Shown here: one piece after another, positions 1 to 7,887 of the stretch
Numbering within the stretch: position 1 is the first letter of the stretch
Layout: each line of letters starts with the position of its first letter
Source: an uncultured Coriobacteriales bacterium
Lineage (GTDB): Bacteria > Actinomycetota > Coriobacteriia > Coriobacteriales > UMGS124
Assembly (NCBI GenBank): GCA_934654475.1
Contig: CAKUFZ010000007.1
Span: forward strand, 38,179 to 102,178
Direction: 5' to 3'
Length of the DNA: 64,000 bases
Made by a program: the position numbers and the translations under genes
The notes under the pieces: model-generated
Seen by the model: the letters and a program-made list of their open reading frames with translations, nothing else
Database searches by the model: none
Told to the model about the DNA's origin: nothing

Positions 1-270
1 GAGGAATCGTTCAGCGAGCAAGGGTCGCGCCTCCAATAAAACGAGTGGTGTACGCAGGCAATACTAAAGCATGAAAGCACGTGGTGTAAGGGGGTTTTAC
101 TCCTCGCGTCCAACCCCCACGTTTCAGGTACGTGCGGCCGCCGTCTGGTTTGCGCTGTTTGGCGAGGGCGGCAGATTCAAGCACGCAAGCGGCTGCATTT
201 AGGGTATCCTATAGGGCGTTTGGCTTGTTTACTTGTCTGATTTCGGCCTCTAGCTGCGAAAAGGAGCGTC

Positions 271-942
271 ATGACAAAAGCGCGCGTTGTCGCCTTCGAC
301 ATCGACGGCACTCTTTTGCAGGGCCAATCTGGCACGCTCATCCTCAAATACCTCATGACGCGTCGCCTTGTGCGCATTCGCACCATCGCCCTGTGCAGTT
401 GGTGGGGCATCCGCTACAAGCTCCACCTCCCCTATCGCCAGAACGAACCCCGTGAGCGCATCTTCACCGACCTGTCGCAATACACCCCCGAGGGCATCCA
501 TCGCATGATGGAGATGTTCCACGACGACATCATGGTCCCGCGCTACCGCGCCGACGGCATCGCCAAGGTCAAGGAGCACGTCGCGGCAGGCGACCACGTG
601 GCGCTTGTGAGCGCGACCTTCGAGGAAGTTGCTCTCGTGGCACGCGAGTACCTGGGCTGTGAGACCTGCATGGGCACCGTCATGGAGCGCGACGAGTCCG
701 GCCGCTACACCGGCGCCGTTGCCGGCGAGACCCCGGCAGGCGAGGAGAAGGTCCGCCGCATCCGCACCTGGGCCGACGCCACGTTCGGCAAGGACGGCTG
801 GGAGCTCGTGCACGCCTACGGCGACCATCACACCGACGCCCCCATGCTCCAGATGGCCCAGACCGCCCACGCCGTGAACCCCGACGTCATGCTGCGTTGC
901 CACGCCAAGAGGCTGGGCTGGGAGATTCTGGAGTGGAAGTAG
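271..942 (+). CDS. HAD-superfamily phosphatase, subfamily IB (SerB-like)
   Basis: Predicted cytoplasmic phosphomonoesterase of 223 residues. The HAD nucleophile motif FDIDGT is at residues 9-14 (D10 nucleophile, D12 acid/base), motif II is the VSAT stretch near 113, and motif IV is GDHHTD around 184-189, giving the Mg-binding Asp pair. The length and the helical cap between motifs I and II fit subfamily IB, which includes phosphoserine phosphatase and related enzymes. The ATG is preceded by AAAAGGAG at a good distance. The next gene starts about 30 bases after the stop, so the two may be co-transcribed. Substrate cannot be told from sequence; phosphoserine, phosphocholine or a lipid phosphate are all possible. 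Confidence 0.85.
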   Translation: MTKARVVAFDIDGTLLQGQSGTLILKYLMTRRLVRIRTIALCSWWGIRYKLHLPYRQNEPRERIFTDLSQYTPEGIHRMMEMFHDDIMVPRYRADGIAKVKEHVAAGDHVALVSATFEEVALVAREYLGCETCMGTVMERDESGRYTGAVAGETPAGEEKVRRIRTWADATFGKDGWELVHAYGDHHTDAPMLQMAQTAHAVNPDVMLRCHAKRLGWEILEWK

Positions 943-971
943 CGCCAGTGGGACTGGCGCCCGCAAGCGAT

Positions 972-1892
972 ATGCAAGCAACCGAAAACCCCGCCGACAG
1001 CCTCGGCCGCCTCTGTGGCATGGAAGCCCTGCTCGCCGAGGGTGTGGAGGCTTTCCAGGAGCGCATGCGCGCGCTGGCCGCGCCTCTGTGGCGCGAGCTT
1101 CCCTGGAGAGGCGTCGACGACCCCTACCTCGTGTGGATCAGCGAGGTCATGCTCCAGCAAACGCAGGTCGTGCGCGTGCAGGGTCGCTGGGCCGACTGGC
1201 TCGAGCGCTTTCCCAACGTGCAGGCGCTTGCCCAGGCCCCTCAGGCAGAGGTGCTGCAAGCCTGGCAGGGCATGGGGTACAACAGGCGGGCGCTCGCGCT
1301 TCACCGCTGCGCTCAGGCCGTGGTTGAGCAGTTCGACGGCATCTGGCCCCACGGCGTGAAGGAACTTACGGCGCTTCCTGGCATCGGCCCCTCCACAGCG
1401 GCCGGCATCCGCGCCTTCGCCTTCGATGAGCACGGCGTCTACCTGGAAACCAACGTGCGCGCCGTCCTCATCCACGAGTTTTTCCCCGGAACGGACAAGG
1501 TGGCCGACAAGGAGCTCGTACCCCTGGTGGAGCTCACCTGCCCTCCCAGCGGCCAGGACGTGCGCGGCTGGTATTACGGCCTGCTCGACATCGGCGCCCA
1601 TCTCAAGAAGACGCTTCCCAACCCCACGCGCCGCGCCCGTGCCTACACGCGCCAGTCGCCCTTTGCAGGGTCGCGCAGGCAGAAACGCGCAGGCATCGTG
1701 CGCATCCTGCTGAGCGCCCACGCGCAAGGCGAGCCGCTCCCCGAGCAGGAGGTCTACGCCCGACTCGCCAGCGAGGAACTCGGCGCCGGCAGGCCCGCCC
1801 CCGAGGTCGCCCTTGTTCAAGACATCCTTGCCGACCTGGCAAAAGAGGGTTTCTGCACCTGCGACAAGCAAGGTCTGTGGAACGCGCGATAA
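972..1892 (+). CDS. HhH-GPD DNA glycosylase, MutY-like, lacking the Fe-S cluster motif
   Basis: Base-excision repair glycosylase of about 306 residues. The SEVMLQQTQV motif typical of MutY is at 57-66 with the catalytic Glu at E58, and the helix-hairpin-helix LPGIGPSTAAGI is at 135-146. Two features are odd. The position of the MutY catalytic Asp (DGNV/DTNV) reads ETNV, E159. The four-cysteine [4Fe-4S] loop that normally follows the HhH domain is absent; that region is basic (RRARAYTR). The C-terminal NUDIX-like 8-oxoG reader is also missing. Clusterless MutY-type proteins are known, and related HhH-GPD proteins are often mislabelled HesB. Adenine versus another base as substrate is open. The start is uncertain: no good ribosome site; the frame stays open upstream, and ATG 1020 is an alternative. 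Confidence 0.75.
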   Translation: MQATENPADSLGRLCGMEALLAEGVEAFQERMRALAAPLWRELPWRGVDDPYLVWISEVMLQQTQVVRVQGRWADWLERFPNVQALAQAPQAEVLQAWQGMGYNRRALALHRCAQAVVEQFDGIWPHGVKELTALPGIGPSTAAGIRAFAFDEHGVYLETNVRAVLIHEFFPGTDKVADKELVPLVELTCPPSGQDVRGWYYGLLDIGAHLKKTLPNPTRRARAYTRQSPFAGSRRQKRAGIVRILLSAHAQGEPLPEQEVYARLASEELGAGRPAPEVALVQDILADLAKEGFCTCDKQGLWNAR

Positions 1893-2009
1893 GCGGCGGC
1901 AAAACGCAGTGTCAATGGTTTGAGAATCTCGCTTCATCGCGTGCAAAGCGTGGTATAAGCCCTCTAAAGCCGCGGTAACGCAGCTCAAAACCGAGAGGGA
2001 GGAACTGCC

Positions 2010-2549
2010 ATGGATTTCGAGAGCTCTCAGACCAAGAAGAACCTTGAGACCGCCTTTGCCGGCGAGTCGATGGCCACCAACAAGTACACCTACTTCGCCT
2101 CGAAGGCCAAGAAGGAAGGCTACGTCGGCATCTCCGAGATCTTCACCGAGACGGCTGGCAACGAGCGTGAGCATGCCAAGCTGTGGTTCAAGTACCTCGA
2201 GGGCGGCGATATTCGTTCCACTGCCGAGAACCTCGCAGCCGCCGCTGCCGGCGAGAACGAAGAGTGGACCCACATGTACAAGGAGTTTGCCGCCACGGCG
2301 GACGCCGAGGGCTTCCACGAGATCGCCGAGAGGATGCGCGGCGTGGCCGACGTCGAGGCCGCTCACGAGAAGCGTTACCGCGCCCTCATGGCACGCCTGG
2401 AGTCCGGCGAGGTCTTCAAGCGCGACGACGTCGTGGTGTGGAAGTGCCAAAACTGCGGACACCTGCACATCGGCAAGGAGGCCCCCGAGGTCTGCCCCGT
2501 GTGCGCACATCCCCGCAGCTACTTCGTGCAGCAGGTTGTGAACTACTAG
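2010..2549 (+). CDS. rbr: Rubrerythrin
   Basis: Non-haem di-iron peroxidase that reduces H2O2 in anaerobes, 179 residues, cytoplasmic. The N-terminal ferritin-like four-helix domain carries the di-iron ligands (E19, the ETAGNEREH stretch near 51, and EAAHEKR near 120). The C-terminal rubredoxin domain has CxxC pairs at C146/C149 and C162/C165 for the FeS4 centre that passes electrons to the di-iron site. Length and domain order are canonical. The ATG has GAGAGGGAGG upstream. An extended -10-like TGGTATAAG lies near 1952. It stands alone between a repair gene and a strong terminator, as expected for an independent oxidative-stress gene. Confidence 0.97.
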   Translation: MDFESSQTKKNLETAFAGESMATNKYTYFASKAKKEGYVGISEIFTETAGNEREHAKLWFKYLEGGDIRSTAENLAAAAAGENEEWTHMYKEFAATADAEGFHEIAERMRGVADVEAAHEKRYRALMARLESGEVFKRDDVVVWKCQNCGHLHIGKEAPEVCPVCAHPRSYFVQQVVNY

Positions 2550-2587
2550 GTTGATCCATCTGGCGGCCGCCCACCGCCACCCTACCA

Positions 2588-2640
2588 AAGGAACCCCGCC
2601 TTTCGACCCCGCAAGCGGGTTGGAGGGCGGGGTTCCTTGT
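2588..2640 (+). terminator. Hairpin terminator after rubrerythrin
   Basis: A 13-bp perfect stem (arms 2588-2600 and 2626-2638, core AAGGAACCCCGCC) encloses a second small stem ACCCCGC/GCGGGT. It ends in TTGTTT. It lies 38 bases after the rubrerythrin stop and looks like an intrinsic terminator, although the U tract is weak. Confidence 0.75.
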
Positions 2641-2698
2641 TTGGCGAAGGTTGTGTGACCGGCACTCTCCCCCATGGTTTCGCATGAGTGCCCAGAAA

Positions 2699-2733
2699 CG
2701 AAAAAAGCCCGAAGGCGAATGCCTCCGGGCTTG
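2699..2733 (-). terminator. Terminator for tRNA-Asp
   Basis: On the minus strand AAGCCCGGAGGC-attc-GCCTTCGGGCTT is followed by a run of T (the AAAAAA at 2700-2706 on the plus strand). It sits directly downstream of the tRNA-Asp gene in transcription order. Confidence 0.85.
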
Positions 2734-2744
2734 TCATGATCAAG

Positions 2745-2821
<77 letters not shown>

Positions 2822-2929
2822 ACTTGGCGGCTTGGCGCGTCGTCGCTTTGCTCCGTTGCGCTGCTGCGAGGAGATATATTGCCATATCCCCTATACCCTT
2901 GCAAGAGGGAAATCCTTTGCTCACAAGTC

Positions 2930-3274
2930 CTACATAATCAAGCTTGGCACGTACATCACGACGGCAAACGCCGCCACGCCGGTCACAATGCACCACGCCA
3001 TCGACTTGGTCTTGAAGCCAACCACGGCAACGACAACGGCCGCGATGAGAGGGCCCACCCACGTCATGGGATCGATGCCCGCGGTAAAGTCCGCCGGGTC
3101 GAAGAGATCGTTGGCCACGAGGGCGGCAAAGGCGGCAGCAGGGATGTAGCCCAAGGCGCGCTTGACACTATCAGGCAAGTCGCGACCCTTGAGCAGCACG
3201 ACGGGGGCAACACGGCACACGAACATGAGCACGCTCACGCCCATCAGGATGATGAGGAAGTCTTTGATCGGCAT
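2930..3274 (-). CDS. azlD: AzlD-family branched-chain amino acid exporter subunit
   Basis: Small membrane protein of 114 residues with three to four hydrophobic segments, typical of AzlD (about 100-110 aa). The VLMFVCRVAPVVLLKG segment followed by LGYIPAAAFAAL matches the family pattern. AzlD works with AzlC in efflux of branched-chain amino acids or their analogues. Its ATG overlaps the AzlC stop as TAATG, so the pair is translationally coupled. An open frame continues upstream through azlC but has no support as a start. Confidence 0.9.
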   Translation of the reverse strand: MPIKDFLIILMGVSVLMFVCRVAPVVLLKGRDLPDSVKRALGYIPAAAFAALVANDLFDPADFTAGIDPMTWVGPLIAAVVVAVVGFKTKSMAWCIVTGVAAFAVVMYVPSLIM

Positions 3275-3990
3275 TAGCGATCGCCCCCCTTCTCGCAGGA
3301 GGCTTGCTTGACCGCACGACTCACACGCGAGCCAAACAGCATGCCGCAGACGATGCCGATGACCGCACCCAGGAAGATGGCAGCGCCGGAGAGACCCACA
3401 AGCTTGCACACAACCACGCCAAGAACCGCAGCCGCGACGACAACGCCGTTCTCGGCCGTGGCGGGCTGCATACACAGCAGGCACAGGAAGAGCGACGTCA
3501 TGGCAAACGAGGCCAGCGCCGAGGGAACAGCCACAGCGGAGCCCAGGATGCAGCCCACGGTGCACGAAAGCATCCAGGTAGTCTGGCTGTACAGGTTGAC
3601 CGCGAGGGCGTCCTTCACGCTCCAGTCGCCCTCCAGGAACTTTGCATAGTTCACGCCGAAGCTCTCGTCGGTCACCGTGGCGCCAAAGAACGTCGCGAGT
3701 CCCTTACCCGCGTTGCCGCAGAACTGCGACAGCGATGTGCCGTAGAGCATCTGGCGGGTGTTGACGAGGCCCACCGAGGCGATGATGGCCGTAATGGGGT
3801 TGGCGGCAAGCCACATGTTGGGAATCATGTACTGGCCCGCGCCCGAGTAGAACACGATGCTCAGGATCGCCACCATCCACCAGCTCATGCCTGCCGTCGC
3901 AGACAGGATGCCGCAGGGAAGCCCCAACACGATGTAGCCCGCGATGATGGGCAACGCCGGCTTGAGCGCCCGTTTGAACGCCTCTCTCAC
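3274..3990 (-). CDS. azlC: AzlC-family branched-chain amino acid permease
   Basis: Inner-membrane exporter subunit with about eight hydrophobic segments. The conserved FYSGAGQYM and LVNTRQMLYGTSLS stretches and the TDESF motif are all present and mark AzlC. The start is chosen at GTG 3990 because it has a GAGG ribosome site and yields the usual V/MREAFKRAL opening; the frame stays open to a GTG at 4074 without a ribosome site. Overlaps azlD by TAATG. Probably one transcript with azlD; substrate assignment rests on family knowledge. Confidence 0.9.
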   Translation of the reverse strand: MREAFKRALKPALPIIAGYIVLGLPCGILSATAGMSWWMVAILSIVFYSGAGQYMIPNMWLAANPITAIIASVGLVNTRQMLYGTSLSQFCGNAGKGLATFFGATVTDESFGVNYAKFLEGDWSVKDALAVNLYSQTTWMLSCTVGCILGSAVAVPSALASFAMTSLFLCLLCMQPATAENGVVVAAAVLGVVVCKLVGLSGAAIFLGAVIGIVCGMLFGSRVSRAVKQASCEKGGDR

Positions 3991-4085
3991 CTCAACCTCA
4001 ATTTCTTCCGGCACATGCGACCGGACTCGTCGGGAAACGCAGCTGCAACATTGTAGACCCCGCGACTCACACACGGGACGCAGAC

Positions 4086-4526
4086 TTAATACAGCGGCAG
4101 GCCCGAGGTGAGGGGATCGACCTGCTCGGCCGAGAGGGGCTCCAGGGCCAGGCAGGTGTAGGTGGGCTCGCCGTGGAACTCGGTGTGACCGGCGTCGCGG
4201 ATGAGCGCGCAGGAAAAGCCCTGCTCGCGCGCCTTGGCGGCAAGGTCGAGCAGTTCCTCCTCGGAGTCAACGTACACGCAGATCTTGGCCACGCCGGCGT
4301 CAAACCAGTCGGTAAGCGGGGTGGCCTCAGGACGCTCCGGGTCATCGGCCAGGTAGACCCAGCCGCCGTCTTCGGTAACGCGCACCTGGTCGAGTCTGTG
4401 CTCGCGCGCGAGCGCCATGAGGGTCGCCTCAACGCAGGCATGGCCCGCCTGGGCGGCGATCTTGCCCTTGCGCATCTTGAGGTCGCGGCGCATCACGATC
4501 ATCTGCTTGGACTTATAGGTGGACAT
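4086..4526 (-). CDS. Pth2-type peptidyl-tRNA hydrolase
   Basis: Small cytoplasmic protein of 146 residues of the PTH2 fold (archaeal/eukaryotic-type peptidyl-tRNA hydrolase), which releases peptides from drop-off peptidyl-tRNAs. Family signatures visible are KQMIVMRRDLKMRKGKIAAQ, then AGHACVEA near 30-37, a central KICVYVDSEEEL, and IRDAGHTEF with G.PT.TCLALEP at the C-terminus, where the active-site Lys/Asp/Thr set lies. The ATG at 4526 has GAGGAG 9 bases upstream. An open frame extends further but lacks support. Bacteria usually use the unrelated Pth1, so this is probably an additional enzyme. Confidence 0.88.
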   Translation of the reverse strand: MSTYKSKQMIVMRRDLKMRKGKIAAQAGHACVEATLMALAREHRLDQVRVTEDGGWVYLADDPERPEATPLTDWFDAGVAKICVYVDSEEELLDLAAKAREQGFSCALIRDAGHTEFHGEPTYTCLALEPLSAEQVDPLTSGLPLY

Positions 4527-4728
4527 GGGGGGCACTCCTCGCTCGGTCGTCATCTTCAGCAGGGGCGCATGATACAGGGGGATTGTGGAGAAGCTGACAG
4601 GGGGGCGCGGGAAATGGGACATCACCCAAACGGCCCCCTCCCCCATGCCGCTCAATGCCCGATTCGCGTCGCTTGCAGTTTAATGGCGATATCTTTTTAG
4701 TTAGACTTGACGAACATTTAAGAATTGG

Positions 4729-4770
4729 TATTGTGCACCTCGTTACTTTTGTTAGATATATCTTACTTGA
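4729..4770 (+). promoter_or_regulatory. AT-rich promoter with palindromic operator before DUF3793-flavodoxin
   Basis: A -35-like TTGTGC (4731-4736), 16-nt spacer and -10-like TAGATA (4753-4758) lie in an unusually AT-rich patch. The near-perfect palindrome GTTAGATATATCTTAC (4751-4766, one mismatched pair) overlaps the -10. Its position suggests a repressor site; DUF3793/flavodoxin genes are commonly linked with iron supply, so a metal regulator is a guess. Confidence 0.4.
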
Positions 4771-4785
4771 GGGACGAGGTGCGAG

Positions 4786-5517
4786 ATGGCGTTTGAGGAG
4801 CTGTTTTGCCAATGCGTGGTGCGCAACGCCGCATGCGTGCTGGCGGGCATCAAGCCCGCAGCGCTCTTCAACTTCATCCCGCGCAGGCCCCAGGAATGCG
4901 CCACGTGCTCGTGCGAGAGGCTGTGCGACGCGCAAGTGCGCAGGCAGACAGCCCAGCACGCCTTGGAGTTCACACGCACGTACGGCTCGCGCGGCATACG
5001 CTGCGACGTGCTCATGGTGGGGCGCGGCCGTGCCCTCATGCTCGTGAGCCGCAGCCAAGAGCTGGCAAACCTCGTCGACCAGGCCGACGTCGCCGCCTTC
5101 CTCCAACAGGCGGGGTTCGACGTGGCCGGCCCGCGCCAACTCGTGCGGTCGCTTCGCATCAAGATGGCGGGATTCGAGAAACGACGGGAAGCAATGGATG
5201 GGGCCGTGGCTGCCCGCACCGAAGGCGCCCAGGTAGACACCGCATCTGCAAGCACGCTGCCCAGCCGGCCCTGCGCGTGCTCCGACGACGAACCGCCCGC
5301 GTTTCCCCACGAGGTGGGCGTACTGCTGGGCTACCCCCTCGCCGACGTGCTCGCCTTCATCGCCCACGACGGCAAGGACGAACTCGCCTGCGGCGTCTGG
5401 AAGGCCTACATCGATCCCGAGGGCGCACAGGCCTGCTGGCAGGCAATGCGCGAGTGTCGCTCGCAGACGCTCGCCCGCTACCGCACGGGAGCGACGCTCT
5501 CCGAGCTCATCGCCTAA
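4786..5517 (+). CDS. DUF3793 family protein
   Basis: Cytoplasmic protein of 243 residues of unknown biochemical role. It shows the DUF3793 hallmarks: an N-terminal FNF block, a Cys cluster (ECATCSCERLC near 37-47), and a C-terminal HEVGVLLGYPLADVLAFI segment followed by a WKAY block. The middle, about 135-165, is a non-conserved linker. In gut anaerobes this family is regularly encoded just before a flavodoxin, as here (97 bases apart), and near iron or haem acquisition genes, so a role in iron-limited metabolism is inferred. ATG 4786 follows GAGGGACGAGG. Confidence 0.85.
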   Translation: MAFEELFCQCVVRNAACVLAGIKPAALFNFIPRRPQECATCSCERLCDAQVRRQTAQHALEFTRTYGSRGIRCDVLMVGRGRALMLVSRSQELANLVDQADVAAFLQQAGFDVAGPRQLVRSLRIKMAGFEKRREAMDGAVAARTEGAQVDTASASTLPSRPCACSDDEPPAFPHEVGVLLGYPLADVLAFIAHDGKDELACGVWKAYIDPEGAQACWQAMRECRSQTLARYRTGATLSELIA

Positions 5518-5614
5518 GGCAAGGCATCAACCAGGTTGTTTCCCGCGCATCAGCCTTGGGTCGACGCGGACAACATACAAACACGCAATGCAATCCGATT
5601 GAAAGGACACCGCA

Positions 5615-6046
5615 ATGAAGAAGGTCGCCATCGTCTACTGGAGCGGCACCGGCAACACCGCCGCCATGGCCCAGCTCGTGAAGAAGGGCGTCATCGAGGG
5701 CGGTGCCGCCCCCACCATCCTCGAGGCCTCCGACTTCGGCCCCGCACGCCTGGGCGAGTTCGACGCGGTCATCTTCGGCTGCCCGGCCATGGGTGCCGAG
5801 GAGCTCGAGCCCGACGAGTTCGAGCCTATGTTCGCCGACTGCGAAAAGCAGCTCAAGGGCCGCACCGTGGGCCTGTTCGGCTCCTACGAGTGGAACGAGG
5901 GCGAGTGGATGGAGACCTGGCAGGAACGCACCGAGACCGACGGTGCCAACGTGGTGGGCGCGGTCATCGCCTACGACTACCCCGACGCTGCCGCCGAAGA
6001 GGAGTGCATCGGCCTGGGCAAAGACGTCGTCGAGGCCCTGGCGTAA
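5615..6046 (+). CDS. Flavodoxin
   Basis: Short-chain flavodoxin of 143 residues, a soluble FMN electron carrier that substitutes for ferredoxin. The phosphate-binding loop WSGTGNTAAMA is at about 9-19. The isoalloxazine-contacting loops GCPAMGAEEL and GSYEWNEGEWM are in the expected places. The ATG is preceded by GAAAGGACACCGC. It follows the DUF3793 gene and ends at a strong terminator, so the two form a likely bicistronic unit. Confidence 0.95.
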   Translation: MKKVAIVYWSGTGNTAAMAQLVKKGVIEGGAAPTILEASDFGPARLGEFDAVIFGCPAMGAEELEPDEFEPMFADCEKQLKGRTVGLFGSYEWNEGEWMETWQERTETDGANVVGAVIAYDYPDAAAEEECIGLGKDVVEALA

Positions 6047-6085
6047 GAGCCCCGCACCCAAAACATAGGAACCCACGCCCTCACC

Positions 6086-6123
6086 AGCCAGGCAACCCCA
6101 CCTCGGATTGCCTGGCTTTTTTC
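6086..6123 (+). terminator. Terminator after flavodoxin
   Basis: A perfect 10-bp stem AGCCAGGCAA / TTGCCTGGCT (6086-6095 and 6108-6117) is followed by TTTTTT. Canonical intrinsic terminator. Confidence 0.93.
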
Positions 6124-6158
6124 GCTCCCAGGCGCACTTCACCAACTCCAATCTCACT

Positions 6159-6242
6159 TTGAAGTCATATTGAAGTTTTGTTTGAAGTGACTTTGAAGTT
6201 TTGTTTGAAGTGACTTTGAAGTAATCTTTGAAGTTGTTGAAG
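6159..6242 (+). repeat. Eight TTGAAG iterons phased at 11-12 bp
   Basis: TTGAAG (mostly within ACTTTGAAGT) occurs at 6159, 6170, 6182, 6193, 6205, 6216, 6228 and 6237. Spacings are 11, 12, 11, 12, 11, 12 and 9 bases, close to one helical turn, and include two copies of a 23-bp higher-order unit. The array ends 25 bases before the start codon of the next gene, so it overlaps or replaces its promoter and is most likely a multi-site operator. Confidence 0.85.
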
Positions 6243-6267
6243 CAACCTTAGTACCAGGGAGTCTGCT

Positions 6268-7719
6268 ATGTTCTTGGAAGACATTGTCGCAACGCCGGCA
6301 CTTGAGAACTCCGAGTTCGAATGCAAAGCCCGTCTCAACCGCGACGATGTATCAGGCTGGCTCAAAACAATTGCGGGCTTTGCCAACGCCGAGGGCGGCA
6401 CGCTTTACATCGGCGTTGAAGACAAGTCGAACAAGCTCATCGGATTTGCACGCGACAAGGCAGACTCTGAGCGCAATTTCCTCAACAACCAGGTCAACGA
6501 GCATATTAGCCCGAGGCCCCCTTACAAAGTCGGATTCCTTCGCTATGGAAGGGGCGACAAGGAGCTCTACGTGCTCGAAGTACGCGTAGAGCAATCCCCC
6601 GTGCGCCCCGTCATCCTTCGTTTCAAGAACGTCCCCGCCATCTACATGCGCCGGGAGGGGTTCACAGGTGGTGCAACCTACGAAGAGATCATCGAGATGA
6701 GCCTTGCAAGCAGCAACAAGGCGTATGACGTGCTGTTTTCTGACGTCGTCTATGACAAAGGCGATTTCAGCCACCTGCTTGAATTCTATCGGGAGCGCAA
6801 CAATGGGGCAAAGCTCACCAATAAGGCCCTGCGCTCCATGGGCTTCTATGACGCCGATGGCAAGCTTGCAAACGGAGCTCTGCTGTTCAGCGATAGATGC
6901 GAAGAGCTTGCGCCTGGAAAGACCGCCGTTCAATGTTCGGTGTTCTCGGGTTTCAACAAAGGCAGTGACCGCGTGGTAACCATCAACCGCTTCAAGGGCG
7001 ACCTGGTAAGCAGCATCGATTTCGTGACCTCGTTCGTTGAGCAGAGAATGAACCATTCGTTTGTTAAAGAGGCAGACTCGCGCATCAACCTGGATGCGTA
7101 CCCGGCACGAGCGCTCTTCGAAGGCGTCGTCAACGCCGTGGCGCATCGCGACTACTTCCTCGATGGAACGCAGGTCCAAATCGACATGTTTAAGGACAGG
7201 CTGGAAATCTCTTCTCCTGGCAGTTTCTTTCAAGGAGCCAAGATTGAGAAAACATATGACCTGTCATCGATTATCTCCAAACGGCGCAACGAACTCATCT
7301 GCCATGTTTTAGTCGCCTGCAACGCGATGGAGGCAGCAGGTACGGGCTTTGACAAAACTGTCGAAGAATACGCGGCGGCAGATGACGCGCACAAGCCCTA
7401 TATCTACTCGGCATCCGATCACTTCACGCTCGTCTTACCCGATCTCACCTATAGCGGGGGAATCGTCAACGACACTACTCCGGCAATCGAGTTCATCCCT
7501 GTGCCGGGCGGCACAAAGCATGATGCCACAGCGCTGGCTTTGTGCTACCGCAGCGCCAAAAGCGCGAGCGAGATTGCACAGGGCCTCGGCATGAAAGACT
7601 CCTCGTACTTCAGGAAGACGGTCTTGAACAACCTGGTGGAGCACGGCTACCTTATCGCCAGCAAGACAGGCCGCGCAACAATGTATCGCACGAACCGGGA
7701 AGTGGTCAGGGAGGGCTAG
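6268..7719 (+). CDS. AlbA_2-domain ATP-binding transcriptional regulator-like protein
   Basis: Protein of 483 residues. The N-terminal AlbA_2 (Schlafen-like) domain spans about 8-130, with ENSEFECKARL and GFANAEGGTLYIGVEDKS. A GHKL/HATPase-like region, about 270-330, has the family pattern ALFEGVVNAVAHRDY and DRLEISSPGSF. The C-terminus (about 410-480) looks like a winged helix. Such proteins occur in accessory regions and are often annotated as putative DNA-binding or RecG-like ATP-binding proteins; substrate is unknown. ATG 6268 follows AGGGAG. The phased TTGAAG array directly upstream suggests autoregulation through the winged helix. Confidence 0.85.
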   Translation: MFLEDIVATPALENSEFECKARLNRDDVSGWLKTIAGFANAEGGTLYIGVEDKSNKLIGFARDKADSERNFLNNQVNEHISPRPPYKVGFLRYGRGDKELYVLEVRVEQSPVRPVILRFKNVPAIYMRREGFTGGATYEEIIEMSLASSNKAYDVLFSDVVYDKGDFSHLLEFYRERNNGAKLTNKALRSMGFYDADGKLANGALLFSDRCEELAPGKTAVQCSVFSGFNKGSDRVVTINRFKGDLVSSIDFVTSFVEQRMNHSFVKEADSRINLDAYPARALFEGVVNAVAHRDYFLDGTQVQIDMFKDRLEISSPGSFFQGAKIEKTYDLSSIISKRRNELICHVLVACNAMEAAGTGFDKTVEEYAAADDAHKPYIYSASDHFTLVLPDLTYSGGIVNDTTPAIEFIPVPGGTKHDATALALCYRSAKSASEIAQGLGMKDSSYFRKTVLNNLVEHGYLIASKTGRATMYRTNREVVREG

Positions 7720-7887
7720 TAACACAAGCATTGGCTAAAGGTGGCGTGCTATAGTTTCCCGCATCCGCCCTCGCACGGATGGCCGTCGGGCTCGACGCTC
7801 CGGCCAGGCAAGGCTCCCGACACCATGGCGGTTCGGATGCTGCGTTGCCACCGTTTACCTGCGAGGCTGTACGCAGAAAGGCATATC

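Noticed and set aside
1..270. Possible structured RNA or gene end at the window start
   Set aside because: A GGGGG/CCCCC pairing near 91-118 is visible, but no tRNA, tmRNA or SRP pattern and no credible reading frame; treated as the upstream region of the HAD gene.
828..2675. Long open frame antisense to the MutY-like and rubrerythrin genes (615 codons)
   Set aside because: Composition is that of a shadow frame in GC-rich DNA; no domain, no ribosome site, and it overlaps two well-supported genes.
7741..7887. N-terminal extension of the DUF3800 protein from a GTG at 7741
   Set aside because: No ribosome site, sequence before the ATG at 7888 is not domain-like, and the DUF3800 fold begins right after that ATG.
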